Positions 37,523 to 51,571 of a DNA stretch of 64,000 bases are shown here, piece after piece. The translations under genes and the position numbers were made by a program. Position 1 is the first letter of the stretch; each line of letters begins with the position of its first letter. Under the pieces are notes generated by a model, which made no database searches, was not told the DNA's origin, and worked only from the letters and a program-made list of their open reading frames with translations. The stretch comes from Glandiceps talaboti (Eukaryota; Hemichordata; Enteropneusta; Spengelidae). The stretch is from the NCBI RefSeq assembly GCF_964340395.1, contig NC_135554.1, forward strand, positions 23,260,592 to 23,324,591, written 5' to 3'.

Positions 37523-38214
37523 CATGCAGCTGTATCAAAGCAATGTTTGTTTCACATTTAGTGAATAGGGAAAAGTATTTACCATGTACTGTACATCAAC
37601 TCCATTGATGAAAGCCAAATACACAACAGGGTGTTGGCTACAATCAAAAATAATTATCTCGTGGTATGATGTATCTGACTGCAATATGGTTTCTATCAAA
37701 GACATATGAAACTCAATAGGGCGCTTGACCAAATTAATAACTGGCATTAAAGTAACAGTGACAAAACTTGCCAGCTTTTTACAGTGCAAATATCACACTA
37801 TTATTACATACCATGTACCAGAGATTACTTACACTGGTGGGGTGCATACTAGTTTGGCTGCTAGACCTCTGGCTTTCTTCTCAACACTCTGTTTTTGAAA
37901 GGTGGCATACAATCGAGGGTGAACACATACAATCGGGACTAGCGACATTCGGTTGCCTTCACAGTGAGCAGAATAGCCCGAGGGGTCTATAGATCTAGTG
38001 GCAAGACTAGGTGCACACATACTAGTGGTATTTTCACTGCAGTGCAATACCGAAAACATTATTGCATGCCTGCTTGCAAATGATATGCAAATGAAGACAC
38101 AATCATTCGCTACACACAAAATCACAATGTATAATTTTTATGATTTTTATGGAAATGTGCCATTTCAGATAAACATATCTAATAATAACAAAATCCCCAT
38201 GCCCCATGAGTGGG
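37523..38214. other. no gene seen
   Basis: Overlapping open frames on both strands at 37768-38125 without recognised similarity. A weak inverted similarity links GCATACTAGTTTGG near 37846 with sequence near 38010. Confidence 0.5.
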
Positions 38215-38325
38215 TACTACTCAGGGTATTTACACTTGTGCTTGCAGTGTTTCTGCTACACTTTCACGAGCATAAGGAGTGAAAGTACGGGCTCAGACGA
38301 AACTGCAAGCAATCATGCAAATATC
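38215..38325. repeat. imperfect palindrome with nested hairpin
   Basis: CTCAGGGTATTT...GCTTGCAGTGTTTC pairs with GAAACTGCAAGC...AAATATCCCGA. The centre holds a second hairpin, ACTTTCAC...GTGAAAGT. Confidence 0.6.
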
Positions 38326-40222
38326 CCGAATATGCCACACTTGCGCTCACGTGCCATTTGGTTCTGTCATATTCTTTCCCAACCTATGTGTTTCACCTGA
38401 CTGGTTTTCACTATATGGATTGTGCTGTTATTATCAACTTCTGTAGGTGACCTGGATATACAAATGTACACGTAGCAGAGAAGAGGTCAGGTCAGGTCAA
38501 AGTTAGGAACCTAGGGCCTGGAATCACATGACAATGTACCCTGGATGAAATATAGGAATTCTTACCCTTTCACATACAAAGTTCCCATTATTATTTGGTA
38601 TTTGTACAACTTTTATTGCACAATAAATACTATCAATGTGAACTTTAACCTTTTGAACTTTGAGCTTTCTACAGATGACATCATCACAAACAAATGGTGA
38701 TACTTAGCCCCATAAAAGTAACAAGTTGGTGAAGTTTACATGTATATCAAATACAATTTATGAACTTTAAGTTACCTTTCTGTATCAGACATCCATCACA
38801 AACAATTACCAGCATGACAAATGGCAATACTACGTAATTTAACCATAACAAATACAGAGACTTAGTAAGTCAAATCATCTCAACCATGACTAAATACGAC
38901 TAGAGACAGTGTTACAATGATGGATGACATCACTGCATCATCCATGATAGATTCCTATCATAATCAATGTAGCTGAAATAACACCTGTATAGGAAATGAA
39001 TAGCTTAGCAACAACCTTTTGACAGATGGCAATAAAATGACTCTAAATTTATATGACTGAGTTATAAAATATTTGTGATGACACCAGCTATTTCCCATCT
39101 GCTGAAAGACCTACTGGATGTCTACAAATATGACACACCTGGACACCTGAATAAAATTAACACTCAAGTGAAAACTATTACAAGTGATTGAAAATTATTT
39201 CAGTGGGTTATTTGCTATTTTTATGACACTAATGTTAGCTCTTTTCTGGGCAGAATGGATGACATGGCATGATGACCCAAGTTTTATTTGTATAGCCAAT
39301 GACATAATGATACACATTATGATATTAATATTTTTCAACTTCTACATCCTGATCACAAATGTGTTAGCCTTTATGTACATAATGTAAAACACTTAGTAGG
39401 AACTCATTGGCTATTTGTTTTACCAAATATCTCTTTTGAAAATGTAAAATTAAAATAAACAATTGAACACGACTTTGCTAGGATCTATAGTTCATTTAAA
39501 ATAGAACATGGAGAAAATGGCTTGCTGTGCAGTGGGAATATACGATCAAATCGTCAGATTTAGGAACTTGTACATTATGTTAGCAGGGCTCTGTCCCATG
39601 GGGAGGGAGGGGGCTACTCCCCTTATTTAAGTATACATACATGTATGTGTGCAGCTCTTTTGGGTGCATTTTAAAGCTCTTTGGTCTAAAATGGGGGGGG
39701 GGGGGGGTGTTTTTTAGTTGAAGAGTCTAAGGTGGGATCCACTTTGCATTATTTTTTATTTTGCTTGGTCTAAAATGTGTTCCATTGTCCAAATCATAAC
39801 TGCCATTAATTGTCCAAAAATGTTGCCTCCTAAGGAAAATGTATTTCGGTCTAAACTTTCATCTTTTAAAAAACCTGTAATGGTCAAAAATGGGATATTG
39901 ATTTTTGGTCAAAGTGGGTCTAAAATGGGGCCTGGGGTTTCCATCACTGGCCACACACTCCTACCAGAGCTGGCCACTGGTATGGCCCCCTTAAGGGCTC
40001 TGTTACTTTGATATAACTATATTATATTATTATTATTATATTAGATAAAGCAGATCATTGGAAGGCATACTGGCTGTACAGTGTTTCAGGACAGCTGCCA
40101 CCATGCGGAATGGTCATCAAAACAAGCACACACAAACACAAAGTGTAGTAAACAAAGTATGCACACTCACACATACACAGTAAACAAAACACATATAAGC
40201 ACACTCAAACTCAGTCAAGAAC
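38326..40222. other. no gene seen; G-run
   Basis: Contains a long G-run at about 39692-39707 and recurrent GTCTAAAATGGG words at 39680-39930, perhaps an old dispersed repeat. The 97-codon frame at 39718-40011 overlaps these words and has no recognised similarity. Confidence 0.5.
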
Positions 40223-40570
40223 TGTTTTGTGTAGTCTAGTTCCTATATGACACGTTACGATCACTGCGATCATGTCAACTCATGTACAATGTATACGGAA
40301 AGTCATTATGCTAGCACAAAAATCTGTGCTACCCCGCTGAGCGACGGGTAAGCGACGCATGTCAGCAGTAATCAATCACAAATTGACAGGCAGTTGCAAT
40401 TGGTTAGTTCTGTTTGGATAATTGCTCATTAACCGAACACCACTTTTCCAGTCTGCGCAGTTGGGGTATGTAGCACAGATTTTTGTGCTAGAATAACGAG
40501 TTTCCCTATGTAAGTGGAGATGATTGTAGTAATCATAACATGTTGTATAGGAACTAGACTATGTTTTGTG
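40223..40570. mobile_element. Mutator-like MITE, 330 bp, with 9-bp target duplication
   Basis: The element 40232-40561 is flanked by exact TGTTTTGTG copies (40223-40231 and 40562-40570). The arms are long: TAGTCTAGTTCCTATA with TATAGGAACTAGACTA, then a long imperfect stretch including CTAGCACAAAAATCTGTGCT on both arms, which is itself a small hairpin. A 9-bp duplication with long inverted ends fits the Mutator (MULE) superfamily. No coding capacity. Confidence 0.88.
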
Positions 40571-41523
40571 TCACTCACTGTCTTATGTACTTTCGCATGA
40601 TATGATTTCATAAGATCACAAATGGTTATGAATATCTAAATGATTATTGTGAACATAATATTTGCAAAATCAGTTTGTGAAGCTGACTTTAACCATGAGC
40701 TTTCATAAGGAACCTGAGCTCATTATCTTCCATTTCCACAAATGTTTGTAAAATAGGACATTTGGGACTCCACCTGATACCTTGCTTTGATTTGTGTACC
40801 TGTGCTCACTTATTTATAGAAATGGCAGAGCTGCATATTTTATGCGACATTTTTGCACTCAATCAAGAAACATTGACTCTCTCCCATGCAGTACATCTTG
40901 TCTTCAATAATCAAGGGATTTCGACTACATGTACAACGATATCTCTTTCCTCATTAAGATATCTCTTGAACTCGTTCTTTGGTACATGTAGTTGTGTATG
41001 TATGTTAGCAAGCCCCAAAACAGTCAACTTGATTGGTTGCCATCTGAGACTCAATGCCCAATTGGATGCCTTGGATGTTTACTAGTAGTTTTCAAGATGA
41101 CAACTCCATGACACATCAATCCGCGACGCCCTAGCATCTCCTAACTACTGTTAGATTGTCTTCACGTCTGAATAAGCTGTGTCAATGTTTTAACTTACAA
41201 GTTAACTTCGGGCAGCCATCTTGACAAACAGTTGACATGAATAGCATAACAAACTCTTAAGATTGGTGAATTTGTTGCTGACTAATAACAAACTCTGTGA
41301 TTGGTCAATTCATTGCTGACTAATAACATCTTGTACATGTAGTGTTTGGGGATTTCGGTGGTGCTCATGTACAATGTAGTTATGTACAGACATCAAAAGA
41401 AAAGAGTTCAAGGGAAGATGATGAAAGATATTGTAACGAAGTCTCCTGATTATTCAAGATGATTTAGTATGTAATACCAAAATACAATATTCATGAATTT
41501 AAAGAATCGCATCCTACAAGTCT
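40571..41523. other. no gene seen; one 39-bp direct duplication
   Basis: At 41246-41325 ATAACAAACTCT..GATTGGT and TTGCTGACTA are present twice in tandem. Nothing else is supportable. Confidence 0.6.
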
Positions 41524-41968
41524 TTCACCTTCCAGATGACCCTTCAACCTCCATAATGACCCTTCAACCTCCCCACTGACCCTTAACCTCCCAGGACCCT
41601 GATGACCCTTCAACCTCCATAATGTCAATGACCCTTCAACATCCTTGATGACCCTTAACCTCCCTGATGACCCTTTAAACCTCTTTAATGACTAGACCTC
41701 CCAAGGAGCCTTACAAATGTACATCACCATAATGACCTTATAGACAAGTATACCACCCTAAGGACCTTAAAACAACCCTTATACCCCCCCCCCCCCCTTA
41801 AACCTCTTTAATGACTAGACCTCCCTAAGGACCCTTTATATCACCATAATGACCTTATAGTATACCTCCCTAAGGACCTTAACCCTTCCTAACAACCCTT
41901 ACACCTCTCTGATGACCTTAAACCTCCCTGAAGACCCTACACTTCCCTAATGACCCCTAATGGCCTAA
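41524..41968. repeat. about 18-bp minisatellite with a longer duplication
   Basis: Degenerate units of the form TGATGACCCTTAACCTCCC. A longer block, CCTCTTTAATGACTAGACC then CACCATAATGACCTTATAG, occurs twice (about 41690 and 41806). A C-run lies at 41786-41799. Confidence 0.9.
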
Positions 41969-43946
41969 AAATATTCTGTACATGTAAGTTGGAAAAAAGA
42001 GGAAATATTCAATGATGTTGCTGACATGTACATGTATTGAATTTCATATACTCATAAATTGACAATTCAGTCGATATTGTAGGAAAACCATACTTTTTAT
42101 TTGCTTTTTAAATATAAATTTTAATTTTAATCATGTACAAATGTTATTGGTTCCGTTAAACCTCAAGAAAGACAGCTGTCTACCTTTTACACATCATCGT
42201 TTCATTCCATATACGGTACATAATACATCAATTATTTCCAACCACTGACTCGTGACTGGATGTGACTTGGAGCTACATGTACATACAGATGGGTTTGATG
42301 GAACACATGAAAATAAATATTAAATCAATTTATTTTCTTTTAACATCCCTGGCGGAATTCCAGAAAAACTTATCTTCTGGTGAGATATTGCAGATTCAGT
42401 TTGGTTTCTAGACTGATGTTACCATATAGATAGTTTTAACGTTGTGAAAATGAAACCCGTCGGTTATTGGTGTTGAGATGATGGTGTTTTCAGTTCTGGT
42501 CCCAGAAGATTCTGATTTCAACAAGCCTTACTGGGGTGGAATGTACATGTTGTTGCTATGGAAATAGGACTGCTGTTACGTGCAGGTCATTAATTTTGCT
42601 CTCAAATACTCTGGCAATCATACTGGAATGGTTATACAGGTTAACTCATTATACACTTACAAAATTTATAAAAAAACAAAACATTTTACACTCCAAAAGA
42701 ACAGACACTCACACGGCCTTTTATACTGCTGACATGAGGATGTACACTTAACTTAAAGCCATAACAATCACACAGAACACAAAATGGTCGATTCTAGGTT
42801 AAGGTTCTGTTTCCATAGTTTTTATGCTCTTGACACCAACATCATGAATAATGTCAAAGTATTTTTTTTGTATAAATTTGCACTCTTTAGGTATTCAAAA
42901 ATATTTTGTACAAAAACAAAAAGTCTTATATTTCATGGTGAAAGAATTCAATACAAGGGTGAAAACAAAACCTGTCTAATGATACTGTGCATGGCAGTTT
43001 GAATTCCCGGCATTTGCATAGATTACCCACAATGCCCTTGTTGTGTGTTTAAAACTGCCAAATAGAAGTTGAAGAAAACTAAGGAGAAATTGTCTAAATA
43101 TATGTATGTTCAGAAAGACAGATTCACTTATACTTTATAGTGATGTTTTCTGAGTTCAGGTTATGTATCCCGTTGAAGCTTCTTTAACGACAATGTCTTT
43201 GTGACGGGTCTTCCGAGACACAAAATCTTCCATGATTGAAATATGTCAGACAAGCAGCCAGAATGTCTGCCAAGATCAAATCTCCTGACAAAAAGTTCAG
43301 GTGCTGGCGAGTTATAATCGGAAACTTTACCAGGGAAAAAACACTTGAGATATACAGTGCCCCCCAGACTCATTTCCACAGTGTCTGTAATTCACACTGT
43401 GCCGTGTGATTGATGTCTTTCTGTAATTCAATTCTAGAACTACTTGTTCACGTAATGCATTTCAAAATAGCTAGTTTGGTCATCTTACTAACTTTGTAGC
43501 ACATACTTCGTTATTTCAGCCTATTTGGACTCTCCTTCTTTACATATAAAACACCAAATTGTTGGCTTGGGATAATAATTTGATTTTAAATTGAGTTTGT
43601 TATTGACAATCAAGTACTTCACCGTAGGAGTAGAGGTTTGTACATCGATAAAATCATATTAAGTGCAACAAAAAAGTTGTCACTTTTTAAGTAGTTTAAC
43701 CATATTATGAAAATACTGTTTGCTAAATTTCAATCCATTTTTTGTCATTTCATTCTAAAATTTATGACAGCATAAGAATCAAGATGTAATGTACAGCTGA
43801 TGTTACATTTTTCATGACTTTCAAAAGCTGGTACGGCATGGTTAGTGCAAACATTTCCATAACACGTTATCAAAGCCTGGAAGGTTTTACAGCAGAAAAC
43901 TTGAAGGAGAGAACTGAACATTTCTGTTCTACAACTGCTGACATCA
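41969..43946. other. no gene confirmed
   Basis: The minus-strand frame 43161-43379 has moderate protein-like composition and a GGTAAAG donor-like site near 43330, but no clear acceptor or family similarity. Confidence 0.5.
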
Positions 43947-44274
43947 GACCGTGGACAAACGGAACATGTTATAAACAGGTAAAGTAAACAATTGAATTGG
44001 ATTAGTAACACTTGGCACAGCATGTTAGAAGTACATGTACAGAGACTTGTATTACATTCCATCATTTCATAAGAACAGTTGTATGGCCACTTTACATAAT
44101 AGTTCAGGAAGTTCCCCTGGCATTTTATGAACACATAAAGGGGCAAAACTATTCTTATCAAACCATGAAATGTATTACAACTCTCTGCTGTTCCAACATG
44201 CTGTGCCAAGTGTTATTAATCCAATTTAGTTGTTTACTTTCCCTGTTTGTGACAAGTTCCCTTCATCCAGGGTC
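43947..44274. mobile_element. 328-bp near-perfect palindrome (fold-back element)
   Basis: Left arm AAAGTAAACAATTGAATTGG then TAACACTTGGCACAGCATGTT; right arm AACATGCTGTGCCAAGTGTTA then CCAATTTAGTTGTTTACTTT. Pairing continues outward to GACC/GGTC. The open frames on the two strands here both begin MAQHV because of the palindrome. Confidence 0.88.
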
Positions 44275-45199
44275 CATGGTTTTATTGAGAAGGTATATCA
44301 ATTGTCATGTGTGATTTCTGAACTCTTACAGAGCTAACTTCCTGCAATGTTGTTGCAGTACAGTGCTGCTGCAGCACTATGTATGAGCACTGCAGAGATG
44401 AAATTCAATGATAAATGCATCTTGGCTGCAGCACAGTAGCAGCATTGTGAGTACTACAATAAAGAAATTCAGTGCTACATGTACACATGACATGCATGTT
44501 GGCTGCAGCATGTAGCATGTAATACTGAAAATCTGTTCCTGAGTATTCCACAATGTCAAATGACAGCAAAGCTAGCCCACCACAACTACAAGTGTAGTAA
44601 CTGAATATTTTGGCTCATAATACAACAAATATAATGTATATAATCGTGTATCAAAATCAATCAATCCGTTATTCATTTCTATTTTTTAGGAATCGATATT
44701 GTATAAATTTGAATATTAAGTGTCAAAAGGAAGTAAATACATCCCTCAATGAGTAAAGAAATTGTCATCTGTAACCATTGTGTACATTTCACCGCATTAA
44801 CCAAGTTCTGACATTCCGTCATTGACGGATATTGACGTAATGGAGAATTAAACGTAAAAGTGGCACGTTAAAAGCATTCATTCTGACAATTATGTTAAAA
44901 GCTTCATAATCCACAACAGTTTGGGTCTTAGGGAAATTAATTAATTGTTTTTTGATATTCATATTTGATATGCAATCTGAAATCTGTCATCTTACTTTAA
45001 GAGAAAATCAATATAATCAATGATACGAATTATACCATTTGTAGGATAGCTTCACAGCAATGAAAGGTATGACAATATTGGTTTTAACTCAATTAGAATT
45101 CTCTTTTCTAGGCATAATTTTTGCTTGCCTTGAATGAATTTCATTTGATATGTAAACATCTGTGTTAAGTGTTGTGAAATATTATTTACTTGGGTTTCA
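44275..45199. other. no gene seen; CTGCAG-rich patch
   Basis: 44345-44520 has recurring GGCTGCAGCA and GTGCTGCTGCAGCAC words, weakly repetitive. Otherwise nothing. Confidence 0.5.
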
Positions 45200-46085
45200 T
45201 TTCATCAGATGTGTGGCGTGGCACTCGATATCTGTACATGTTGTATGTATACATATGACCATTTAAGTTCAACTGTGCTTTCCTTTCATCAGAAATTGTA
45301 TGATGTGTGGCATGGCACTCGATATCCGTACATGTTGTATGTACACATATATTGTATGACCATTCAACTAACTGTGCTTTTATGGTATTTCATCAGAAAT
45401 TGTACGATGTGTGTCCTGGCACTTACTGCTGTATGTATAAATGTTTAGTGCACAAGTACAATGTATATCATAGGTAAAGACATAACTTCAACTTTGCCTT
45501 TATTTCATCAGAAATTGCATGATACATGACCTGCCACTTATTATGCATAAATGTATACTGTATCATGGGTAAATATAGAACTTTACAACTTAGCTGTCTT
45601 TTCAACAGAGAAATTGTATGATGTGTGGCCTGGTATACATGTACTGTATGAACATGTCATACATACACATATAACCATAAATTTTCAACAGAAATTGCAT
45701 AATTTGTGACCTGGTACTCGCCGTACATACATGTACATGTATTGATACATGTCGTACATACACATACATGTACATGGTTTTATTAGCACTTGTGGTGTTT
45801 TGTTCTGTCTCATAACACATACTAGTTATAATGTCAGGTGGTGATCTTGCCTCGGTTTCCTTTAATTTTGTTAATAAAAAGAATATTCATTTGAAACGTC
45901 AGGATTGAATTTATTTATCGGGACTGTTCTACTCATTACTTTTGCACACCATGCATGTACATGTACAGATGTAACCATTCAACTTGGTTTTTCTTTCCAA
46001 CACAAATTGCGTGATGCATGGCATTATGCTCACTATACGTACATGTACATGTACATGTCATAAACACATACATGTAGAACCAACT
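45200..46085. repeat. diverged tandem array, about 85-110-bp unit, 7 or more copies
   Basis: Recurring CAGAAATTGTATGATGTGTG, TGGCACTCGATAT, GTACATGTTGTATG and CATATGACCAT. Units start near 45208, 45290, 45394, 45510, 45608, 45690 and 46005. Copies are old and unequal in length. Confidence 0.75.
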
Positions 46086-48858
46086 ATTCACCAAGCATAC
46101 AGGCACTTAGACTTAAAGTAGAATGTGTTGTTATCAAGATGAGCACAACAACTCTCATGCAATTATATTTGTGTGAAGCAAAAGTAATGGCAAAAAATAC
46201 GGCCAGTAATTGCGCTTGCGATAAGTTTCCAACGCATATGCAGAGATCACTATCACAAAACCTCTTATTTTCATAGATAAGTATTATTTTTTTGTAAGGA
46301 TGGGAAATTCAACCCATAACACATTATTCTTTATCAAAATTGGCTTAGAAAAAATCTCACACTACATTATATCTATGCCTTATGATTAGATGACTGACTA
46401 ATGTATCCGGTAGCAATGAGGAATATAAGAATATCGTGTCAGTAAATGTTAATCGCTAGTACAAAACAAACAAAAATGGAATTATAGCGAGGCTTCCATA
46501 AATAGAAAGAGGAAAATTAATACCATACTGCCTTGTATTACTTGAACTCATTTGAAACTACCCTTCACATTGATAAAATCCATTTGAACGGAAATAGAAA
46601 ATAAATCATTTATACACCGTTCGTTTCCTCTTATGCAAATCCTGCACCAAGTACAAAATGTATGAATGTACACAAGTTTGCTGCATTTAAGAAAAGTTGT
46701 GAACTTATTCAATTGTCGAAAATAATTTTATTGCAGACAAAAATTTTTCTTTCTATTTGCAATATTAGTTCTGGCCAATGCTATCCAAGTAATTATACCA
46801 TGCACAAGCCAAATTGAACATGTTCAAACAGAAAATATGGAATTTATATTCTGGTTGTTTTGTGTTTTGAAAATGTGTCTACATCACTGATGCTGCAGTG
46901 CTTAGAATACGAGTCAAAACATTCAGAAACACTGTCATTTTCCCTTGTTTTCCTAAAATTATGTACGCACAGGTATAATCACATTATTTCCCAATACTTG
47001 TCTTCATGTAGTTGGAAAATACATTTACTCATTCTTCACTTGGTAGAACGTTAATTCGAAAATAAAGTGTTCAATTATTGATATCGAATTCCAAATACAA
47101 GCTCGAAAATAGCAAGTGAGTTGACATTTGGAAATACAACATGTATAATGCATTAATACACATTAACCTTTTGTGGATAAACGTCAAATTTGATCAAAAG
47201 TTTTTGACACAAATCAGAATAACGCTCACTAAGGCTTAACAAAAAATATTGTGTGGTTCCGATTACACTCAATTTTAGAATAGGTGGGGTAGGTAGATTT
47301 TTTTTTACATTTTTTTTTACATTTTTTTTTCGTATGTGAGTGTCTAGTTCAGGTAGTTATGTTTTCCGTTGTTTTCCATATGGTCTCTGTGTTATTGGTT
47401 TCTTCTGATCAGTGTCTGTTTAAGTTGATATCAGTTTCCGCATCCACAATTTCTTGCGAAACGTCACAATTTCGTGATTTGTTTTCTCGAATACGTTTAA
47501 AAAAGTTTTGAGTCGCAGTGTAAAACTAGGTGGGATTGGGTAACCAGAACCAAACAATTTTTTTTTGACAGGCCTAAGCACTGTTTGAAAATACTGCTTT
47601 ACTAGAATATATGGATATAAAAATGTTCTCAGTGACAAAAGAAATCTCAACACACACTTTACATCATCAACCAATAGCCTTCCTTGGATATACAAGTCAT
47701 TTCAGAAGTTCTCTTGTTTGATATATTTGTAAATTGATACAACTTTTATTTTCTCATTTCAAAACACCTTGTATGATTAACAATCACACTTTTAATTTGA
47801 TCAGACATGACAAACTCTAAGGGGTACCATATATTGTCTGTTGGGGGAAATATGATGCCGTTTCATGATACGCCGCCGATTCTTGACTGCATTTATTGCA
47901 CTCCAATGACAGATACATCAGAAATGTCCTTAGATGAATTAAGACAGTAAATTGCATCATTTATTCATCACAATGAAAGTTCTTATTCCTTGAACATGTT
48001 GCATGTTTTTAATTCTCAATGAATGTTTTCACTCCTTCACGGTGATGACACTGTCAGGAATTTGATGAGTTTATCAGGCATTGCCTTTCATTAGTATTTG
48101 TGAACATGTGAAGAATATTAAATCGTATCATTTGTATGAAAACACTCCACATTTCAATTCATAGATATGTCCTCCGGGGAAAACATGCCAGAACAGGTGC
48201 ATTTAGATGAATTTTATCTACTTGAATAAGTTGAAACTTAATAAATAATCTAAATTTAACAATATCATCTTTTTTCTTAACATTTTACATTACAAATTGG
48301 AAAAAGTTATTATTGGACCATTTTCAGAAATTTGGTTGCCATGAATAATTACCAGTAATCATGCTAATTTTTCAAGGTGCTGTAGTTATCGGATTAGTAA
48401 ATGCGTGCAAAAATTCACAATTTCAATGCTCTATAATTTGGACGTACTCAGCCGGCTAGGACAGTTACTTACCATATATATACTAAATTATATTTTATGT
48501 TTAATATAAATGCAAAGTTCAAATGCAGTTTTATTTATTTTGACAACATCTCTCAATAGTAATTGTTCTAAATACTGCAACTTACAACTGTAAATTTTAT
48601 GTAAAAAACCACAATCAAAACTATTGAATACTGTACCACATGTCATGGCATCAGGAACCTGTTTTTACGACAAAAATTCAATGCCATTCCATTTCCTTCC
48701 CACTAACAAAACATGTGGGATTTCTATACCAAGGTAATGAATATGACAGCATGGGCTATAAGATAAGCTGTAATACCTGGTAAAACATAAAATACATACA
48801 TACTTCAAACATTGCTACGGAACATTTTAAATGTGAATAATGAGATGGTGCTATCGTA
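46086..48858. other. no gene seen
   Basis: T-runs near 47300-47330. The 91-codon minus frame 47420-47695 has no recognised domain and no splice evidence. Confidence 0.55.
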
Positions 48859-49490
48859 ATAAAGGTCTATACCAAAACTCACGAAATGAAGGTCAAATGA
48901 AATGTACATGTAATACAATCATGAAGGAAGGGCTGTGTACTTTTTATTGAATTGAAAAAAAAACCATGTACTTTGGTGAGCAATAACAGGAGAGAATCAA
49001 ATGACGCATCACTAGAGGGCGCTATTTCAATACAGGTCCATACCAAGACTTATGGATTGACAGTCACAAGGTATTAGGAAAGTCTATGTACTTGGTACTG
49101 AAGTGAACAACATGCTATGTTTGGTGTGCAATATCAGGAAAGGACCATTCTATATATAAACACTAGAGGGCACTATTTCAATAAAGGTCCATACCCAAGA
49201 TTCATGAAATGACAGTAACAAGGTACAAGTAATAGGAATGTCTATGTATTTTGTATTGAAGTACACAACATATTTTGTATTCTGGAGTGCAGTATCTAAA
49301 AAAAAAAAACATTCAAATATTATTAAACACTGGAGGGACTGTACTATCTTTTAAATAAAGCTTTATGCCCAAGCTCTTGAAATAACTACAACAAGGTATT
49401 AGGAAAGATCATACACTTTGTACTGAAGTGAAAACTGTGTTACACACAAAGTAATTTGGTGTGTGATATCTGTTAAGGTCCCTGGAAACA
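48859..49490. repeat. diverged tandem array, about 165-bp unit, 4 copies
   Basis: Unit with CACTAGAGGGCGCTATTTCA, AATAAAGGTCCATACCAAGA, AAGGTATTAGGAAAGTCTAT and GTACTGAAGTGAACA. Starts near 48859, 49029, 49179 and 49354. Confidence 0.85.
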
Positions 49491-50010
49491 TGCAATAACA
49501 GAGACACAAAAAAAGATAGACACTGCCTCAGGCTAAAGTCGTCTACAGAAGATTAAGCCGACAATTTCAACATCAACCAATTTGCACCGATTATTCAACA
49601 GAGAGAGAAAATTAAAGAAGACCGACAACCTGGAAGATAAATAGCTTTTTATCTGAAAAAAGAGGTATCCATTAATGATCTTTTAGGAGTGATTTTGAAA
49701 AGCTACGATATTATGTTCTTTGTTGCTATGATGGATTACAACCAGGGTTCCCTGTACATTCAACAACACCAGGCTTTGTTAGTAGAGCGTACAGCAGTAT
49801 GTCTTTTTGGAAGGTACTGACAAAGCAAACATCATGAATAGGATGAACAGAACAATGTCAGGTGTCTTTATTTACACTATCTAGGTGAAAACAGGGACTG
49901 ACAGAATACCTTTGTGTAAACTTGTGTTGTTTGTCCGAGGTTTGCACAGCTCTCTTGTTATTGTCATTACATAACTAATTCTTATCTTGAACCCAATACC
50001 AAACAAGGCA
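49491..50010. other. no gene seen
   Basis: No supportable feature. Confidence 0.5.
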
Positions 50011-50325
50011 ATACGATATGATATGATTTATTCCGTAATTCCACCGGCCCTTAATACAAGTCGTTAATGTGAATAGACAACATACAGAAAAAGAATAATC
50101 TGCAGGCTATGTATCAAACAAGGCAAAACAAACGCAATCCTATGATAGCAGGTTTGTTTATTTCTCAATCTCTGACTCAATTGTACAGTAAAATATCATT
50201 GGTTTTCGTGTCAGTGTTATGTGTTTTTTTTTAATTTCTGTAATAATATCTGTCACAATGATTTTATGTGTTTTATATGCAGACAATAAAGTTTTTGAAT
50301 TCAATTCAATTCAATGAATCAAGAA
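50011..50325. mobile_element. possible 3' ends of two LINE or SINE remnants
   Basis: On the minus strand 50011-50045 reads as AATAAATCATATCATATC, a polyadenylation word followed by short tandem repeats. On the plus strand 50283-50320 reads ACAATAAAGTTTTTG then AATTC repeats. Both resemble CR1/L2-type 3' tails, like the one at 55080. No coding remnant was seen. Confidence 0.4.
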
Positions 50326-51571
50326 CTTACATGTCCAGTTAACAGACAATAAACCAGGTACATTCAATTCTACAATGGCAGATACAAATAAAATTTAGGT
50401 CACAGTTTTTTAGTAAACAAATTCTATACTGTTTATATTTTTTTGCATAAAAGTTGTCATTATATTGTATTCTGAAAGATATTTTCTTCTTAAATGTGTA
50501 AAAAGCACTTTCCCTCCATAATAAATGTCAAAATTCTTGTTTTTAAAACATTTTGAACATTCCAATTTTATTTTTTCACTCAAAGAAAGAAATAATCTTT
50601 CTGTAGAACTTGATATCAAAATTATGTGTACAAGTGACAATGTCTACAGATTTTGGTCTTTATTTTTTTTAAACCATGGCTGTTTGGTAGTAAACCATTT
50701 AGATTCTTTGACAGGTTTAGTTCATAAATGGTTATTTTCACAGGTTCATATCATAGAACATGTACATAAGATTAACCACAAACGGAATGTAACATGTACA
50801 TGATACAGCGACAGGGACATCATTATGCAAACTACGTATGTGTAATCCAATGACCTTTGACCCCACTGTCATTAAAACTGATGTTGACAAGTATGAAGTC
50901 AGAAAGCTGATGTGGATAAAAACTGATGAAGGACACTGAACTAGTCTAGTAAAGCAGTCTTTAAGGTATCTTAGCAGACAAGCCGATCAATTCCGTGAGC
51001 CTAAGATCATGTTAGGGTTAATCTAAGCAAGCCCGCCTGGCTTAGTGCTAGATCCTTTAATGTATGTACTGACTATCAATTCAGTCCAATTATTGCTTTC
51101 AGTACATTGAACTACATCTCATCCCTTCACTGCATCGCTGCATCATCAATTCATTACTTCAGAATTTAAAAAGTGGAAAATTATTTATCAACTCCAGTAC
51201 ACATATGTACTACAACAAAGTGTGAAAAAAAAAAGCTGATTACTTTTATTGGGTCACTGACTGACTTCAACTCACTTTTAGTAAGTCTAGAGTAAAGATA
51301 ACATGAATTTATTACAGCATCAATCAAAACATGTGCAAACTTCTTGTCATCACAATCTGTTTTTCACACAAAATCATAGCTCACTTGAAGCCCTCCATAT
51401 TCACTTGAATCCTGATGTATTTGCATTTACAGATAGATCTGAGTGATTTATATATGTGACTTTGGTCCATCTGTTGTCCCTCCATACAGCTATACAGAAT
51501 TGAATACTGTCATCACTTCATAGGCAAACAGAACTGAAGAACTAAACCTTACCTCAATTCCTCCACTACCC
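50326..51571. other. no gene seen
   Basis: A small palindrome CTAAGCAAGCCCGCCTGGCTTAG lies at about 51024. Otherwise nothing. Confidence 0.5.

Noticed and set aside
43745-44314. Two open frames on opposite strands with similar peptides
   Set aside because: Both arise from the arms of the 43947-44274 palindrome.
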